From Candidatus Anoxymicrobium japonicum (GTDB taxonomy: Bacteria; Actinomycetota; Geothermincolia; Fen-727; Anoxymicrobiaceae): 36,858 nucleotides of DNA. The stretch's first letter is position 1. The number at the start of each line of letters is the position of its first letter. The notes beneath the pieces are model-generated. The model made no database searches. It was not told where the DNA came from and saw only the letters and a program-made list of their open reading frames with translations. The position numbers were made by a program, and so were the translations under genes. Shown here in pieces: positions 22,331 through 31,536 of this stretch. The stretch is taken from positions 1-36,858 of the forward strand of contig PHEX01000007.1 of NCBI GenBank assembly GCA_002843005.1, in the 5' to 3' direction.

Positions 22331-25183
22331 TTACTGTCGGTTGCCGTACATGGCGCGCTCGGCGATTATCGGACGTGATCCTGTGACCATGGTGGAAACC
22401 TGCCACTCGCCGGAAACAGTGTCCGCGATGTTATAGGTCTTCCGCGTGTGAGCGGGCAACGTCTCCACGGGACCGGGAACCGGCCCGGCGGGCGTCATGT
22501 ACGTGATAGTCACCACGGTGTCCTCATCACCAGGGTTCTGCGCCAGGACCCACGTCTCGAACCCGGCGCCGGTGCACCCCTCGGCAAGGTACCACGTTGT
22601 CTCCGGCTGGGTAACCCCGATGGAGTCATGCCCCCAACTCCGGTTGTTGCCGTACATGGCGCGCTCGGCGATAACCGGCATCGTTGAGTTTACCGTGGTC
22701 GAGACAGACCACTGATTCGGCACAAAGTCGGCGACAAAAAACGTCTTCCTGGAGTTTGCCGGCACAATCGCGGTTGGCCCGCTCGCCGGACCGGATTCGG
22801 TCATAAAAGCCAGAGTAACGCTTGCCGCTTCATCGTTAGGGTTCTGTACCAGAACCCACGTCTCGAACCCGGCGCCGGTGCACCCCTCGGCAAGGTACCA
22901 GTTGAGCGACGGGCCGGGCGCGCCTACCGAATCATGCCCCCATGTCCTGCCGTTCCCGTACATAGAGCGCTCAGCGATCACGGGACGGTTGGAGGACACA
23001 ACTGTTGAAACGGACCACTCGTCAGGAACGGAATCGGCCACATTGAAAGTCATTCGTGAGTTGCCTGGCAACTTTGCCGTGGGGCCCGTTTCCGGTCCAT
23101 GAGACGTCATATAACTCAAAGTGATCCGCGCGTCCTCACTGTTCGGGTTCTGCACGAGTATCCACGTCTCCATGCCGCCGTTTGTGCAACCCTCGGCGAG
23201 ATACCATTTGGCAAGTGGCGTTTTTGCCCCGATAGAGTCGGTGCCGACCGTCCGGCTGAAAGCGTATACCGCCCGCTCAGCCACAACAGCGCGTTGTGAA
23301 GTGACGGTAGTCGAGACGTCATACTCATTTGGAACCCAATCCGCTACGTTGAACGTCATCCTCGAGCCGGGCAGGATAGTGACAGACGGCCCGTCGAATT
23401 TTCCCTGGCTCGTCTGAAAATCCAGTTTTACGTTGGTCTCCAGTATAGCATTCGGGTTCTGCACTAAAACCCACGTCTCGAACCCGTCGCCGGTGCACCC
23501 TTCTGCGAGGTACCACGTCTCAGACGGACTGGACGCGCCTACCGAGTCGTGCCCCCAGGCGCGCGTTGTGGGCCCGGCGGGCGGCGCCCCAGCGCCCACT
23601 CCGCCGATCGTATCTTCGTAGTCGCCGTAAGCTGCTGTGCTGCCCGAGACAATGCCTTGCGCCACAACCTGAATATTGTCGGTCCGCCTTGTCCGCAGCG
23701 CTTTGACCGTCCACGACACGGCGCCAGCGCTGCCTGTCATGTCTATCCCTGCGACAGGTTCATTTGCCGGCCCCGAGACAATCTCATAGTCGGCGCTTCC
23801 GGCCTGGAGCGTCGCCGTGGGATTCTCGACGCTATACTGTTCGGCCATCGGCCCGGATCCGCGGTAATTTACATCCGCCGTGACGGCAAAAGTCTGGCCC
23901 GCTGTTACACTGTACGGCTTGTTGACATCCACAATCCACGGCGCCGCGATCATCGCCCAGCGATTCGAGTATTCCCAGAGTGTGTCTACGAACTGCGCCT
24001 GGTTGAAGTTGACATCGGGGCCAGAAGGCGATCCTTCGTACCACGGATCGTGAACGATAAAAATCCCAAGATCGTCGTTGTATCCTTTGACCACCCTGAA
24101 GTGCCCTGACGATGGAGGATCCCAGTAGTAGGTAAGCGCGATCACAGGAATGTCCTGCGAGATCAGATCCTTGATGTCCGCGTACCGCCGGTCATAGTTG
24201 GCCGAACCGTCCTCCCAGAACGCGGATGCCATCCCGTAACCTGATGAGCGCTCGTGATAACCACGAAGATTGATGTTCTGTATCGAAACACTCTTATTGG
24301 AAAAATGCGCCGCTCTCGCAAGCTCGCTGTTACAAACGCCGTAGCTGACGCCCTGGTTCGCGACTCCGGCGATCTCACCCTGGTTGACATCCGGGCCAAA
24401 GTAATCCATCACCATCTCCAGCGACGCGGGGCCGCACCACCAGCTCGTCTCCTGGGCGTGATACGGAATGCCTTCAATGTCATAGGCCACGGGCCCTGTG
24501 CCAGGTTGAAACACCGGCGCTCCCGCGCCGCGTGAGCTCCTGCTTTTTGCCACGCTCGCGCCGGTCACCGTCTTGCTCGACATCTCGTCAGTCGTCCGTG
24601 TGAGTTTGGATGCGCTACACGGCTTGTCTGAGGGTTCTTCTTTTGAAAACACGGGCGCGTAAACCTCAGCTATCCGCGAGCCATCAGACTTGAAAAACCA
24701 GTAGATGCGCTTGTCGGGCGCGATCCTCAGCGAAGGAACAGACAGCGAAGAAACTCCCATGCCTTTTCGTTTCATCCATCCTTTAACCATCGAAGAGGCT
24801 TCGCTCGCGGACACAAGTGGAAATTTGTCAAGAGAATAGTCGCTGTACCAGTGCCAATCCCCGTGCTCGGCATCGACACCGACAGTGGAAATGGTCTTAT
24901 TCGAACTATCCAGCACCGGAACCATGTACTCCGACGGCTTCCCATCGCTACTACTGATGAGAAGCGGTTCGCCCGCGCGCGCGCTACGCCAGCGCGGCAT
25001 GCCACCCGGATGGTTCCCGGCGGCGGCAACCTTCAGTATGAGCCTGGCCGCGTTTTCCTTCGCCTCCGACGGTGGCACAGGCCCACGCGCGGCGGCCCAT
25101 GCGCACGCTGATATGGACAAAAACAGGATAAACGCCAGTGCCGCCACCAACGGCCTTGTGGCAATCAACTCAAACCGTCGCAT
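22331..25183 (-). CDS. Secreted C39-like cysteine peptidase with four DUF5719-like repeats
   Basis: This protein of about 950 residues has a signal peptide (PLVAALAFILFLSISACAWAAA, cleavage near residue 32). A PepSY-like or linker region follows, then a C39-like papain-fold domain (about 235-430). Candidate catalytic residues are Cys250 in WWCGPASL, His361 in SGHFRVVKGY and Asp379 in IVHDPW. An Ig-like stretch (about 440-560) leads to four tandem repeats of about 95 residues. These carry WYLAEGCT, ETWVLVQNPN, a Pro-rich loop, FNVADxVP and VVAERAMYGN, a DUF5719-like beta domain. It probably acts at or outside the cell surface in peptide or cell-wall processing; the substrate is unknown. The ATG at 25183 lies six bases after GGAAGG; an earlier ATG at 25189 is too close. 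Confidence 0.85.
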   Translation of the reverse strand: MRRFELIATRPLVAALAFILFLSISACAWAAARGPVPPSEAKENAARLILKVAAAGNHPGGMPRWRSARAGEPLLISSSDGKPSEYMVPVLDSSNKTISTVGVDAEHGDWHWYSDYSLDKFPLVSASEASSMVKGWMKRKGMGVSSLSVPSLRIAPDKRIYWFFKSDGSRIAEVYAPVFSKEEPSDKPCSASKLTRTTDEMSSKTVTGASVAKSRSSRGAGAPVFQPGTGPVAYDIEGIPYHAQETSWWCGPASLEMVMDYFGPDVNQGEIAGVANQGVSYGVCNSELARAAHFSNKSVSIQNINLRGYHERSSGYGMASAFWEDGSANYDRRYADIKDLISQDIPVIALTYYWDPPSSGHFRVVKGYNDDLGIFIVHDPWYEGSPSGPDVNFNQAQFVDTLWEYSNRWAMIAAPWIVDVNKPYSVTAGQTFAVTADVNYRGSGPMAEQYSVENPTATLQAGSADYEIVSGPANEPVAGIDMTGSAGAVSWTVKALRTRRTDNIQVVAQGIVSGSTAAYGDYEDTIGGVGAGAPPAGPTTRAWGHDSVGASSPSETWYLAEGCTGDGFETWVLVQNPNAILETNVKLDFQTSQGKFDGPSVTILPGSRMTFNVADWVPNEYDVSTTVTSQRAVVAERAVYAFSRTVGTDSIGAKTPLAKWYLAEGCTNGGMETWILVQNPNSEDARITLSYMTSHGPETGPTAKLPGNSRMTFNVADSVPDEWSVSTVVSSNRPVIAERSMYGNGRTWGHDSVGAPGPSLNWYLAEGCTGAGFETWVLVQNPNDEAASVTLAFMTESGPASGPTAIVPANSRKTFFVADFVPNQWSVSTTVNSTMPVIAERAMYGNNRSWGHDSIGVTQPETTWYLAEGCTGAGFETWVLAQNPGDEDTVVTITYMTPAGPVPGPVETLPAHTRKTYNIADTVSGEWQVSTMVTGSRPIIAERAMYGNRQ

Positions 25184-25212
25184 CTTCATCCTTCCATGCA
25201 ACCGGTGTCCGC

Positions 25213-26661
25213 TTAACTGACCAGGCTCGCAACGAGCATCCCGGAGGCGGTTCCCTGTTCCGTGCCTACACCTCGCCCACCCGCGTCGCATCCTACAGCC
25301 CAGAGCCCCTCCAGCGGCATCTTCGGGTGCGGCTTCGAGGCGCCGACCTGCCCGGGTATCTGAGCAATGCCAATACACTCGCCGGTTCCCTTTCGCGTGA
25401 TGCGATTGGTGTCCTTGTTTGTAATGCGGCTCCTGGCGACGATGTTTTTTTCTACCTCTGGAAAGAAACTAAAATATTTCCGCTCCGCGACATCCAGTAT
25501 CTTCTTGCTGCGCTCCTCCTGATCCACATTATTTGAAGTTGCCGCCCCGATCAAGATGAGCTGGTGTCCCGGTGGCGCCAGCGTCGAGTCCCACTCCGTC
25601 GGAACAGGCCCGAATATGAAGGGATCGTCAGGCACGCCGTCCGGCTCATCGCAGTACGAGAAAATACGATCAGGATCCATCAGTGGGATCGGAAAAAACG
25701 ACGGCGCTTTGAGATCGACAACCCTCCTGTCCAGAAAGAGCTTGCTGGCGATCCAGGAGTAGGAAAGCTCTAGCGACTTGACATAATCCACGTACTCGGA
25801 AGGGAAGTTCTGCTCACCGGCCAGCTTCACCGTCTGCTTCAGGCCGGCGCTGGAGATAACCACGTCGGCGGGATACCGCTCCCCGTCCGAACCGAGGACT
25901 CCCGTCACGTGGGCGCCCTCGACGGTTATCTCTTCAGCCGCGACGCCCAGCACCAAGCGTCCCCCGTCACGCTTGAAGGCGCGCAGGAACGACCCCGGCA
26001 CCTCGATCGCGCCGCCTTTCGGCACTCCGAGAGTGCCGTATCGAAATATCTCGGAAACAACATGAATGAATTCGCCCGCCGAAGCCTTGTTGTACGGAAC
26101 GACAAGCAAAAGCATCGAAAGGCAATTCATGGCCCTGTGAACACCCTCGTCGTCGGTAAACAGGTGGAGAAAATCCCTTACGGTTATGTTGTCGTACCTG
26201 GCAACTGTGCCGGGCAAAGCCCTGGCCACGCCCGACAGCTCGCGCAACATTCCGGGAAAGCCAAAGCTCTTGACCGAGCGGTACAGCAAGTTAAGCACGT
26301 CGATCCTGTGCTTTCCCGTGATGTTCGCCATGGCCAGTTCCTTGATGGCCCGGGGACTCGTCACTTTCTGGTAGAGCTGAAAAAATCCCCTGTCGTTCAT
26401 CCACATCGTCTCAGCGGGGTTCCGCGTCAACCACGGCTGCGCTACGCCAAGCCCTCGGGCCGTCTGCCCGTGAGGCCCTCTCGAGCCGGTCGCGAACATG
26501 TGAATGCCGGTGTCAACCTTATAGCCGTTCTCCTCATAGGTGGAACACTTGCCTCCAATAACGGTGTTCTGCTCGAGCAAAGTGACGTTAACCCCGCGGC
26601 TCGCGAGCAGCGCCGAACATGAACTTCCTCCGGGACCACTGCCAATTACAACTGCTTTCAT
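25213..26661 (-). CDS. CrtI/phytoene-desaturase-like FAD oxidoreductase
   Basis: This 482-residue flavoprotein has the dinucleotide fold GSGPGG at residues 7-12 and Glu30 for the ribose. The CrtI family continuation GGKCSTYEENGYKVDTG follows. The C-terminal FAD motif is LWAVGCDAGGRGVGTEQ. The fold is that of carotenoid and retinoid desaturases, isomerases and saturases; the substrate is likely an isoprenoid or other hydrophobic polyene. No phytoene synthase is in the window, so a carotenoid role is not shown. The ATG at 26661 follows GGGAGAA; the longer open frame upstream has no coding resemblance. It is divergent from the SCP2 and oxidase genes and probably part of the same system. Confidence 0.88.
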   Translation of the reverse strand: MKAVVIGSGPGGSSCSALLASRGVNVTLLEQNTVIGGKCSTYEENGYKVDTGIHMFATGSRGPHGQTARGLGVAQPWLTRNPAETMWMNDRGFFQLYQKVTSPRAIKELAMANITGKHRIDVLNLLYRSVKSFGFPGMLRELSGVARALPGTVARYDNITVRDFLHLFTDDEGVHRAMNCLSMLLLVVPYNKASAGEFIHVVSEIFRYGTLGVPKGGAIEVPGSFLRAFKRDGGRLVLGVAAEEITVEGAHVTGVLGSDGERYPADVVISSAGLKQTVKLAGEQNFPSEYVDYVKSLELSYSWIASKLFLDRRVVDLKAPSFFPIPLMDPDRIFSYCDEPDGVPDDPFIFGPVPTEWDSTLAPPGHQLILIGAATSNNVDQEERSKKILDVAERKYFSFFPEVEKNIVARSRITNKDTNRITRKGTGECIGIAQIPGQVGASKPHPKMPLEGLWAVGCDAGGRGVGTEQGTASGMLVASLVS

Positions 26662-26745
26662 CCATTTCTCCCGTGACAATCCATGCAAACGAGTTCTTTT
26701 TCCTGTGCCGGTAGACAGCATCTCCACACAGGCCAGATCAACTGA

Positions 26746-26751
26746 TATTAT
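26746..26751 (+). promoter_or_regulatory. Possible -10 box for the SCP2-oxidase operon
   Basis: TATTAT, within GATATTATAACC, lies 30 bases before the SCP2 ATG in the 120-base divergent intergenic space. No clear -35 hexamer was found. Confidence 0.3.
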
Positions 26752-26781
26752 AACCAGGCATGAGAAAAAGGAGACGTGGAA

Positions 26782-27201
26782 ATGCCGTACTTCAGTGATA
26801 TTCAGCCTTTTTATGATTCGATAAAAGAACTCTTCCTGCGGCTGGCCGACGACCCTGTCACCAGAGAAAAGGCGCTGGCCTCGAATCTGGTGGTCCATTT
26901 CATCTACAGCGACCCTGATGGCGAAGTGTGGGTTGACTGCTCTGGCGACGAGATGCTCTTGCTCCCCGGTTCGCAAAATTTCTCGAATGCCGACGCGACT
27001 CTTCGGATGTCGCTCGACGTCGCGCACAAGTTCTGGCTCGGCAAGCTCAACCTCATCAAAGCGCTGACAATCGGAGACATCGAGTCGGAGGGCTCCGTCC
27101 CCAAATTGCTCAAGCTACTGCCGGTCATCAAGCCCGCGTTCAAGATATATCCCGAGATTCTCACTGAAAAAGGCCTGGAATCGATAATTGACGTCAGTTG
27201 A
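26782..27201 (+). CDS. SCP2 sterol-binding-domain protein (lipid carrier)
   Basis: This 139-residue single-domain SCP2-like protein should bind a hydrophobic ligand in its pocket. It has the family pattern NLVVHFIYSDPDGEVWVDC, then NADATLRMSLDVAHKFWLGKL, then the helix with GDIESEGSVPKLLKLLPV. It has no catalytic motif. ATG at 26782 is eight bases after AAGGAG; the in-frame GTG at 26776 is too close. It leads an apparent operon of FAD and iron-sulfur redox proteins and so probably presents or shuttles their lipid-like substrate. That role is inferred from context. Confidence 0.88.
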   Translation: MPYFSDIQPFYDSIKELFLRLADDPVTREKALASNLVVHFIYSDPDGEVWVDCSGDEMLLLPGSQNFSNADATLRMSLDVAHKFWLGKLNLIKALTIGDIESEGSVPKLLKLLPVIKPAFKIYPEILTEKGLESIIDVS

Positions 27202-27253
27202 GCCTGGACGACCGACAAGGCTTGACCCGTTGCGACATGGAGGAGCGTTTAGG

Positions 27254-28660
27254 ATGAACGGCTCGGCAAGCGCCGCCAGAGAACTCGAGAGGCTGCTCGG
27301 AAAAGATAACGTGCTTACCGGAACAAAGACCATCTCATCGTATTTCACGGAGCCACTCGAGGAAGCGGATCTCATCGTTGCCAGGCCGCGAAACGTGGAT
27401 CAGCTCTCCGACGTGGCCGCGTTCTCCTACGAGAGCGAGACGCCGTTGTTCTCGATCAAACGCAAGACCGATTGCGGAAACCTTTCGGGAAAGAAAGGAA
27501 TCCTCATAGACCTCTCTCGGATGAATCAGATCAAAAAGATCGACGCAAAAAACCTCACGGCGCACGTCTACGCCGGGGTGACCTTCGAGCAACTCTCGAG
27601 GGAACTTGCCAGAGAAAACCAGCGGCTGCTCTTCCCGCTCGCGGGAACCTCGCCCGGCGTCGTCAGGTCATACATGGATCGCGACGCGCTCATGGGCGAG
27701 GGAGGTTACAGGCACCCGCACATCTCCGTCTTCCACGCGATGATGGCCGACGGGCAAATGTGGGTCTCGGGTTCCCAGCAACTCACCGACGAAGGCCACG
27801 CCGACTTCAGGGAAGACCAGGGTCCTCAGTTCTCGCCGTTCTTCGGGGCGTCCGAGGACATATTCGGCATCCCGTATTACGGCCTGGTTTACACATACCC
27901 CAACCGCGAAGAGCGCAGGCTCATCGCTTTCGGCTTCGATGACCTCGCGCGCGCGAAAGACCTTCTTTACACGGTGAGCCGGGCCGAGTGGTGCTTCGAG
28001 TCGTTCGCCGCAAACGACCGCTATCTTTCGGTACTGCTCGCGGAGGGCAACGCCGCCGCTGTCGCGGGCATCAGGAAAAAGCTCAAGCCGTGGACCGTTG
28101 TGTTCACAGTGGAGCATTACAAAGACCTGGTGGACGCCTGGGAGCGGTACATAAAGGACGCCGCCGGGGATCTCGGAGGAAAACGCTTGTCGGGCCAGGT
28201 TCCACAGATGTGCGAGGCCGCGCTTCAAAAGCCGTGGAACATCTACGACCGCGATTTCTTCGGTGGACGGACCGACACCGTCAACTGCTACAACTACTTC
28301 AAAAACGTGCCGGACACTTTCGAAATAATAGACGAGCAGGCAAAATCCGCCGGGATAAAGCCTGAGAGCCTCGGCAAAATAGTGGTTCCCGTTTACTTCG
28401 GCGCCTCGGCCTACTGTGAGGCCGATATTTACTACAACCCTGAAGACACTATAGCAACAGACATGGTCAAAGCGGCCCGCCTCGAGGCTTACAAGGCGCT
28501 TATCGACGGCAACGCTTTCATCGACAAACCACGCGGGCCCGTGGCCGAAATGTTGTACGCGAAAATGGATCCCTCCTACGTGAACATGATCAAGTTGTTC
28601 AAGAGGACGGTCGATCCAAAAGGCCTGTTGAACCCGGACCAACTGCTGGAAGGAATCTAA
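27254..28660 (+). CDS. FAD-binding (PCMH/VAO-type) oxidoreductase, GlcE/GlcD-like
   Basis: This 468-residue flavoprotein has an N-terminal PCMH-type FAD domain recognisable from IVARPRNVDQLSDVAAFS, ILIDLSRMNQIKKIDA and AHVYAGVTFEQLSRELA. The Gly-rich pyrophosphate loop of the family is replaced by KRKTDCGN and a later GTSPGVVRSYMDR, so FAD binding may differ from the norm. A substrate-cap domain follows. It ends in the usual DPKGLLNPDQL. ATG at 27254 is preceded by GGAGGAG; the in-frame earlier starts overlap SCP2. It is followed three bases later by the iron-sulfur gene and likely forms a complex with it, as GlcE and GlcF do in glycolate oxidase. Confidence 0.88.
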   Translation: MNGSASAARELERLLGKDNVLTGTKTISSYFTEPLEEADLIVARPRNVDQLSDVAAFSYESETPLFSIKRKTDCGNLSGKKGILIDLSRMNQIKKIDAKNLTAHVYAGVTFEQLSRELARENQRLLFPLAGTSPGVVRSYMDRDALMGEGGYRHPHISVFHAMMADGQMWVSGSQQLTDEGHADFREDQGPQFSPFFGASEDIFGIPYYGLVYTYPNREERRLIAFGFDDLARAKDLLYTVSRAEWCFESFAANDRYLSVLLAEGNAAAVAGIRKKLKPWTVVFTVEHYKDLVDAWERYIKDAAGDLGGKRLSGQVPQMCEAALQKPWNIYDRDFFGGRTDTVNCYNYFKNVPDTFEIIDEQAKSAGIKPESLGKIVVPVYFGASAYCEADIYYNPEDTIATDMVKAARLEAYKALIDGNAFIDKPRGPVAEMLYAKMDPSYVNMIKLFKRTVDPKGLLNPDQLLEGI

Positions 28661-28663
28661 TCC

Positions 28664-29863
28664 ATGAAGCGGAGAATCACAGCCCCGCGCGAGGCCCTTG
28701 CCGAACTCAGGGAAGATTTCTCGCTTTGCGGCAAGTGCAAACTATGCCAGGGCGTCATGGCGCAACAGTGCGATGACCCGCGCTTCTGGCGCAACTGCCC
28801 TTCGGGTACCAGATTCCGCTACGAGGCGTACTACGCGTCCGGCAAACTCGAGATGGCGCGCTGCCTGGATCTCGTCGAGATAGAGCCTGACGACATGATG
28901 CGGCACGCCCTGTACACGTGCATGCTTTGCGGCTCGTGTGAAGACCGCTGTTATCCGGTCAAACAGTTGCACCCGCTGTGGGTCATACAGCTCATGCGCG
29001 AACAGGCGGTAGCCGACGGGTGGGCGCCGCTCGACCACTTCTCGGAGATGCTCGAAAACCTGGAGAAAACCGACAACCCTTACGGGATACCTTCTGAGAA
29101 AAGGGTTGAGTGGACAAAGGGCCTCAAGATGAAGAACGCGCTCTCAGAGCGGGTCGAGTACCTGCTGTTCGTGGGCGACGACTACTCGAGGCCGTCACAG
29201 GCCAAGCGCGCGGGTGCGGTCGCCCGGGTGCTCGACCACGCAGGGGTTGACTACGGCACGATGGGCGCCGCGGAGGTCTCGAGCGGCAGCGCGCCGCTCC
29301 TCATCGGCGACCGCGATTTCTTCGAGACGTTCGCCGCCGCGAACATCGAGCAATTCGAGAAAGCGGGGGTGACAAAGGTCGTCACCGCTGACCCGCACGC
29401 GTATGCGGTTCTCCGGGAGGAGTACACGAAGACGTACGACATGGAGGTCTACCACTTCGCGGAGATGGCAGCGAAACTGATCAAAGACGGAGCGCTGAAG
29501 CCGTCCAAAGAGGTCAAAGTCAAAGCCGTCTACCACGATCCGTGCAGACTGGGACGGCGCATGAGCGTCTTCGACGAGCCGCGCGCGGTGCTCGAGGCGA
29601 TACCGGGGCTCCAGCTCCTCGAGTTCGAGCGAGCACGCAAGAACGCGTTGTGCTGCGGCGGGGGCGGTGGCGTGTTTTTCTGGGAAAGCGAATTCGCTCT
29701 TCAAGTAGCAAAAGAGCGGCTTTTTGAGGCCGAGCACGTCGGCGCTGAAGCCATCGTCACCGCGTGCCCCATCTGCGTACGCATGTTCTCAGACGCCGTA
29801 GCCGAACGCAAATCAAACATGAAAATATACGATCTGGCCGAGTTGCTCGACCAGGCGCTATAG
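28664..29863 (+). CDS. Iron-sulfur CCG-domain (GlcF/HdrB-type) electron-transfer subunit
   Basis: This 399-residue protein has an N-terminal ferredoxin-like pair: C22, C25, C28 with C36 or C45, and C86, C89, C92, C96 in CMLCGSCEDRCYP. The C-terminus carries two CCG-type halves. The second is intact: HDPC at 294, CC at 330-331 in LCCGGGGG, and CPIC at 368-371. The first half keeps its fold pattern but has lost its cysteines. SS stands at 206-207 where CC is expected, and TADPHAY stands where TCPHCF is usual. It should carry two cubane clusters and one CCG cluster, passing electrons from the flanking flavoproteins to an unidentified acceptor. Confidence 0.92.
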   Translation: MKRRITAPREALAELREDFSLCGKCKLCQGVMAQQCDDPRFWRNCPSGTRFRYEAYYASGKLEMARCLDLVEIEPDDMMRHALYTCMLCGSCEDRCYPVKQLHPLWVIQLMREQAVADGWAPLDHFSEMLENLEKTDNPYGIPSEKRVEWTKGLKMKNALSERVEYLLFVGDDYSRPSQAKRAGAVARVLDHAGVDYGTMGAAEVSSGSAPLLIGDRDFFETFAAANIEQFEKAGVTKVVTADPHAYAVLREEYTKTYDMEVYHFAEMAAKLIKDGALKPSKEVKVKAVYHDPCRLGRRMSVFDEPRAVLEAIPGLQLLEFERARKNALCCGGGGGVFFWESEFALQVAKERLFEAEHVGAEAIVTACPICVRMFSDAVAERKSNMKIYDLAELLDQAL

Positions 29864-29872
29864 GGGGCACTC

Positions 29873-31492
29873 ATGGCAAAGAGCAGGATAAGAGAGGGGC
29901 TACGCGCCAGAAGAGTTGTCCACCGGCCTCATGTCATGGAGAAGGATCCCGAGCACAACCGGGAGGAGAACCTCGGCCTCGCGCTCGACGATCTGAGGGA
30001 AGCTCTTGGAGAAGAGTGGGCGACCGACGCGCCATCCATCCTTTGCGGATACGCCCGCGACCAGAGCTTCAAGCCGGCATCGTACCCGCACATCGTGGCG
30101 ATGCCCGCCAGTGTCGAGGAGGTCCAGGCCATCTACCGCGTCGCCAACGAGCGCCTGCTGGACGTAATGCCGTTCGGCACTGGCCTGACGACAGCGGGCA
30201 TCGCGCTTCCGTCGTACGGCGGGATACTCTGCGACCTTCGCAGAATGGACAACATCGTAGAGATCGACGGCGAGAATATGTTCGCCACCATCGAGCCTGG
30301 CGTCAACTACCTGATGCTCCAGGCCGCCGCGCAACGGGTCGGCTGCCGCGTGCTGAACCCTTCGACTTCGGCAACTGCGGGCGTCTTGAGCAACCACCTC
30401 TTTTGCAACATCAACACCATGGCGTCAAAGTACGGGTTCGGCATGGACAACATCATTGATGTCGAGGTGGCGCTGCCGACGGGCGAACTATTGAAGACGG
30501 GCGCTTCGTCGTACGGCGCCGCAAAAGGCGCCGTGCCCGGTCCTGGCCCCGACCTCTCCTGCCTGTTCCGGTACGCGTTCGGAACATACGGAATAGTGAC
30601 CAAGATGACCGTCCGGCTTTACCCCGAGGCGCCGTGCCACCAGCAGATATTCCCGGCGTACGAAGAAGACAAACTCGAAGTGATGGCCGAGGCCCTCTAC
30701 TCGGTCGCGCAAGATAATCTCTCACTTGAGCTCGCGCACCTGATGAACTCTTTTTACGGTATTTTCATGGGAGACACCAACGCCGAGGCGAGCAAGATAA
30801 CAGAACTCATGCCGCGCCATAACCTGGTCACGATCTTCGGCGGCGGTTCCCAGGAAGAGGCCGACCTCAAGGCCGAGGTGACACAACGCATGCTCCAGGA
30901 CAAGTTTCCTATGTTCGACTACCTCCCAAAGGAAGCAATCGAAGACATGACCGCGGAGTACGAGTACGTGGACATGGAAAAGTGGGTCAAATTCTTCAAC
31001 GTAACCGTGAGAGTTCAGCGCGTACGCGGCTCTTTCGTCATCGGCGCGCTCATAGATAAACTGGAAAACATGGTCGGTATCGAAAAGAAAATGCGCGCGG
31101 CGTGCACGAATCAGGTCGGAACAAACGACGACGCCCTTCCTCCGGACGACGCGAGCACGTACTTGCAGCCTTACCACATGGGCCGCAGCGCCTACATGGA
31201 ATACGACGTGTACACAAATCAGGCGGACAAGGACGACTTGATCAGAATAGTACTGGGATACGGCCGCGCGACCGCTACCGCCATGAGCCACGGAATGATC
31301 ATAGCCGCCGGCGGCGGGGCGCTCGTCAAGGGCCTGTTCCCCATGATGGACCTCGCCATGGCCGCGGCCCAGCCAAATATGGTTCAGCTCATGGACGCGT
31401 TCACAAAGATGAAGATGGCGCTCGACCCGAACAACATCTCGAACCGCCGCTGGGAGTACGACACCGGCTGCATGAAAAAGATATGTTTCTGA
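29873..31492 (+). CDS. FAD-linked oxidase, GlcD/VAO family
   Basis: This 539-residue flavoprotein has a PCMH FAD domain (about 60-290). It shows IVAMPASVEEVQAIYRVAN, the pyrophosphate loop PFGTGLTTAGI, LRRMDNIVEIDGEN and ATIEPGVNY. The motif GPDLSCLFRYAFGTYGIVTKMTVRLYP is that of glycolate/lactate oxidases and 4-cresol-type oxidases. The C-terminal cap ends KMALDPNNISNRRW. These enzymes oxidise alpha-hydroxy acids, phenols or alcohols. It begins 10 bases after the iron-sulfur gene. Two FAD oxidases around a CCG protein recall the GlcDEF arrangement, but the neighbours point to a lipid-like substrate rather than glycolate. The last residues CMKKICF are unusual. Confidence 0.92.
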   Translation: MAKSRIREGLRARRVVHRPHVMEKDPEHNREENLGLALDDLREALGEEWATDAPSILCGYARDQSFKPASYPHIVAMPASVEEVQAIYRVANERLLDVMPFGTGLTTAGIALPSYGGILCDLRRMDNIVEIDGENMFATIEPGVNYLMLQAAAQRVGCRVLNPSTSATAGVLSNHLFCNINTMASKYGFGMDNIIDVEVALPTGELLKTGASSYGAAKGAVPGPGPDLSCLFRYAFGTYGIVTKMTVRLYPEAPCHQQIFPAYEEDKLEVMAEALYSVAQDNLSLELAHLMNSFYGIFMGDTNAEASKITELMPRHNLVTIFGGGSQEEADLKAEVTQRMLQDKFPMFDYLPKEAIEDMTAEYEYVDMEKWVKFFNVTVRVQRVRGSFVIGALIDKLENMVGIEKKMRAACTNQVGTNDDALPPDDASTYLQPYHMGRSAYMEYDVYTNQADKDDLIRIVLGYGRATATAMSHGMIIAAGGGALVKGLFPMMDLAMAAAQPNMVQLMDAFTKMKMALDPNNISNRRWEYDTGCMKKICF

Positions 31493-31536
31493 CGTGAATG
31501 AGCAATCTCACGGCAAAGACACGGGAGGTTTAGACC

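Noticed and set aside
25213-26661. A carotenoid biosynthesis gene cluster
   Set aside because: Only one CrtI-like protein is present; there is no phytoene synthase, cyclase or GGPP synthase in the window.
26662-27027. N-terminal extension of the CrtI-like protein by 122 residues
   Set aside because: The upstream frame overlaps the divergent promoter region and the SCP2 gene in antisense. The ATG at 26661 has a good ribosome binding site and begins exactly at the dinucleotide fold.
27668-28642. 324-residue minus-strand frame opposite the first FAD oxidase
   Set aside because: It is a mirror frame of a well-supported gene; the composition is Val/His/Arg-rich and no family is recognisable.
27254-31492. 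A plain glycolate oxidase (glcDEF) operon
   Set aside because: The subunit order and sizes recall it. However, the SCP2 gene, the two extra flavoproteins, the altered FAD loop and the missing CCG cysteines argue against a standard glycolate enzyme.
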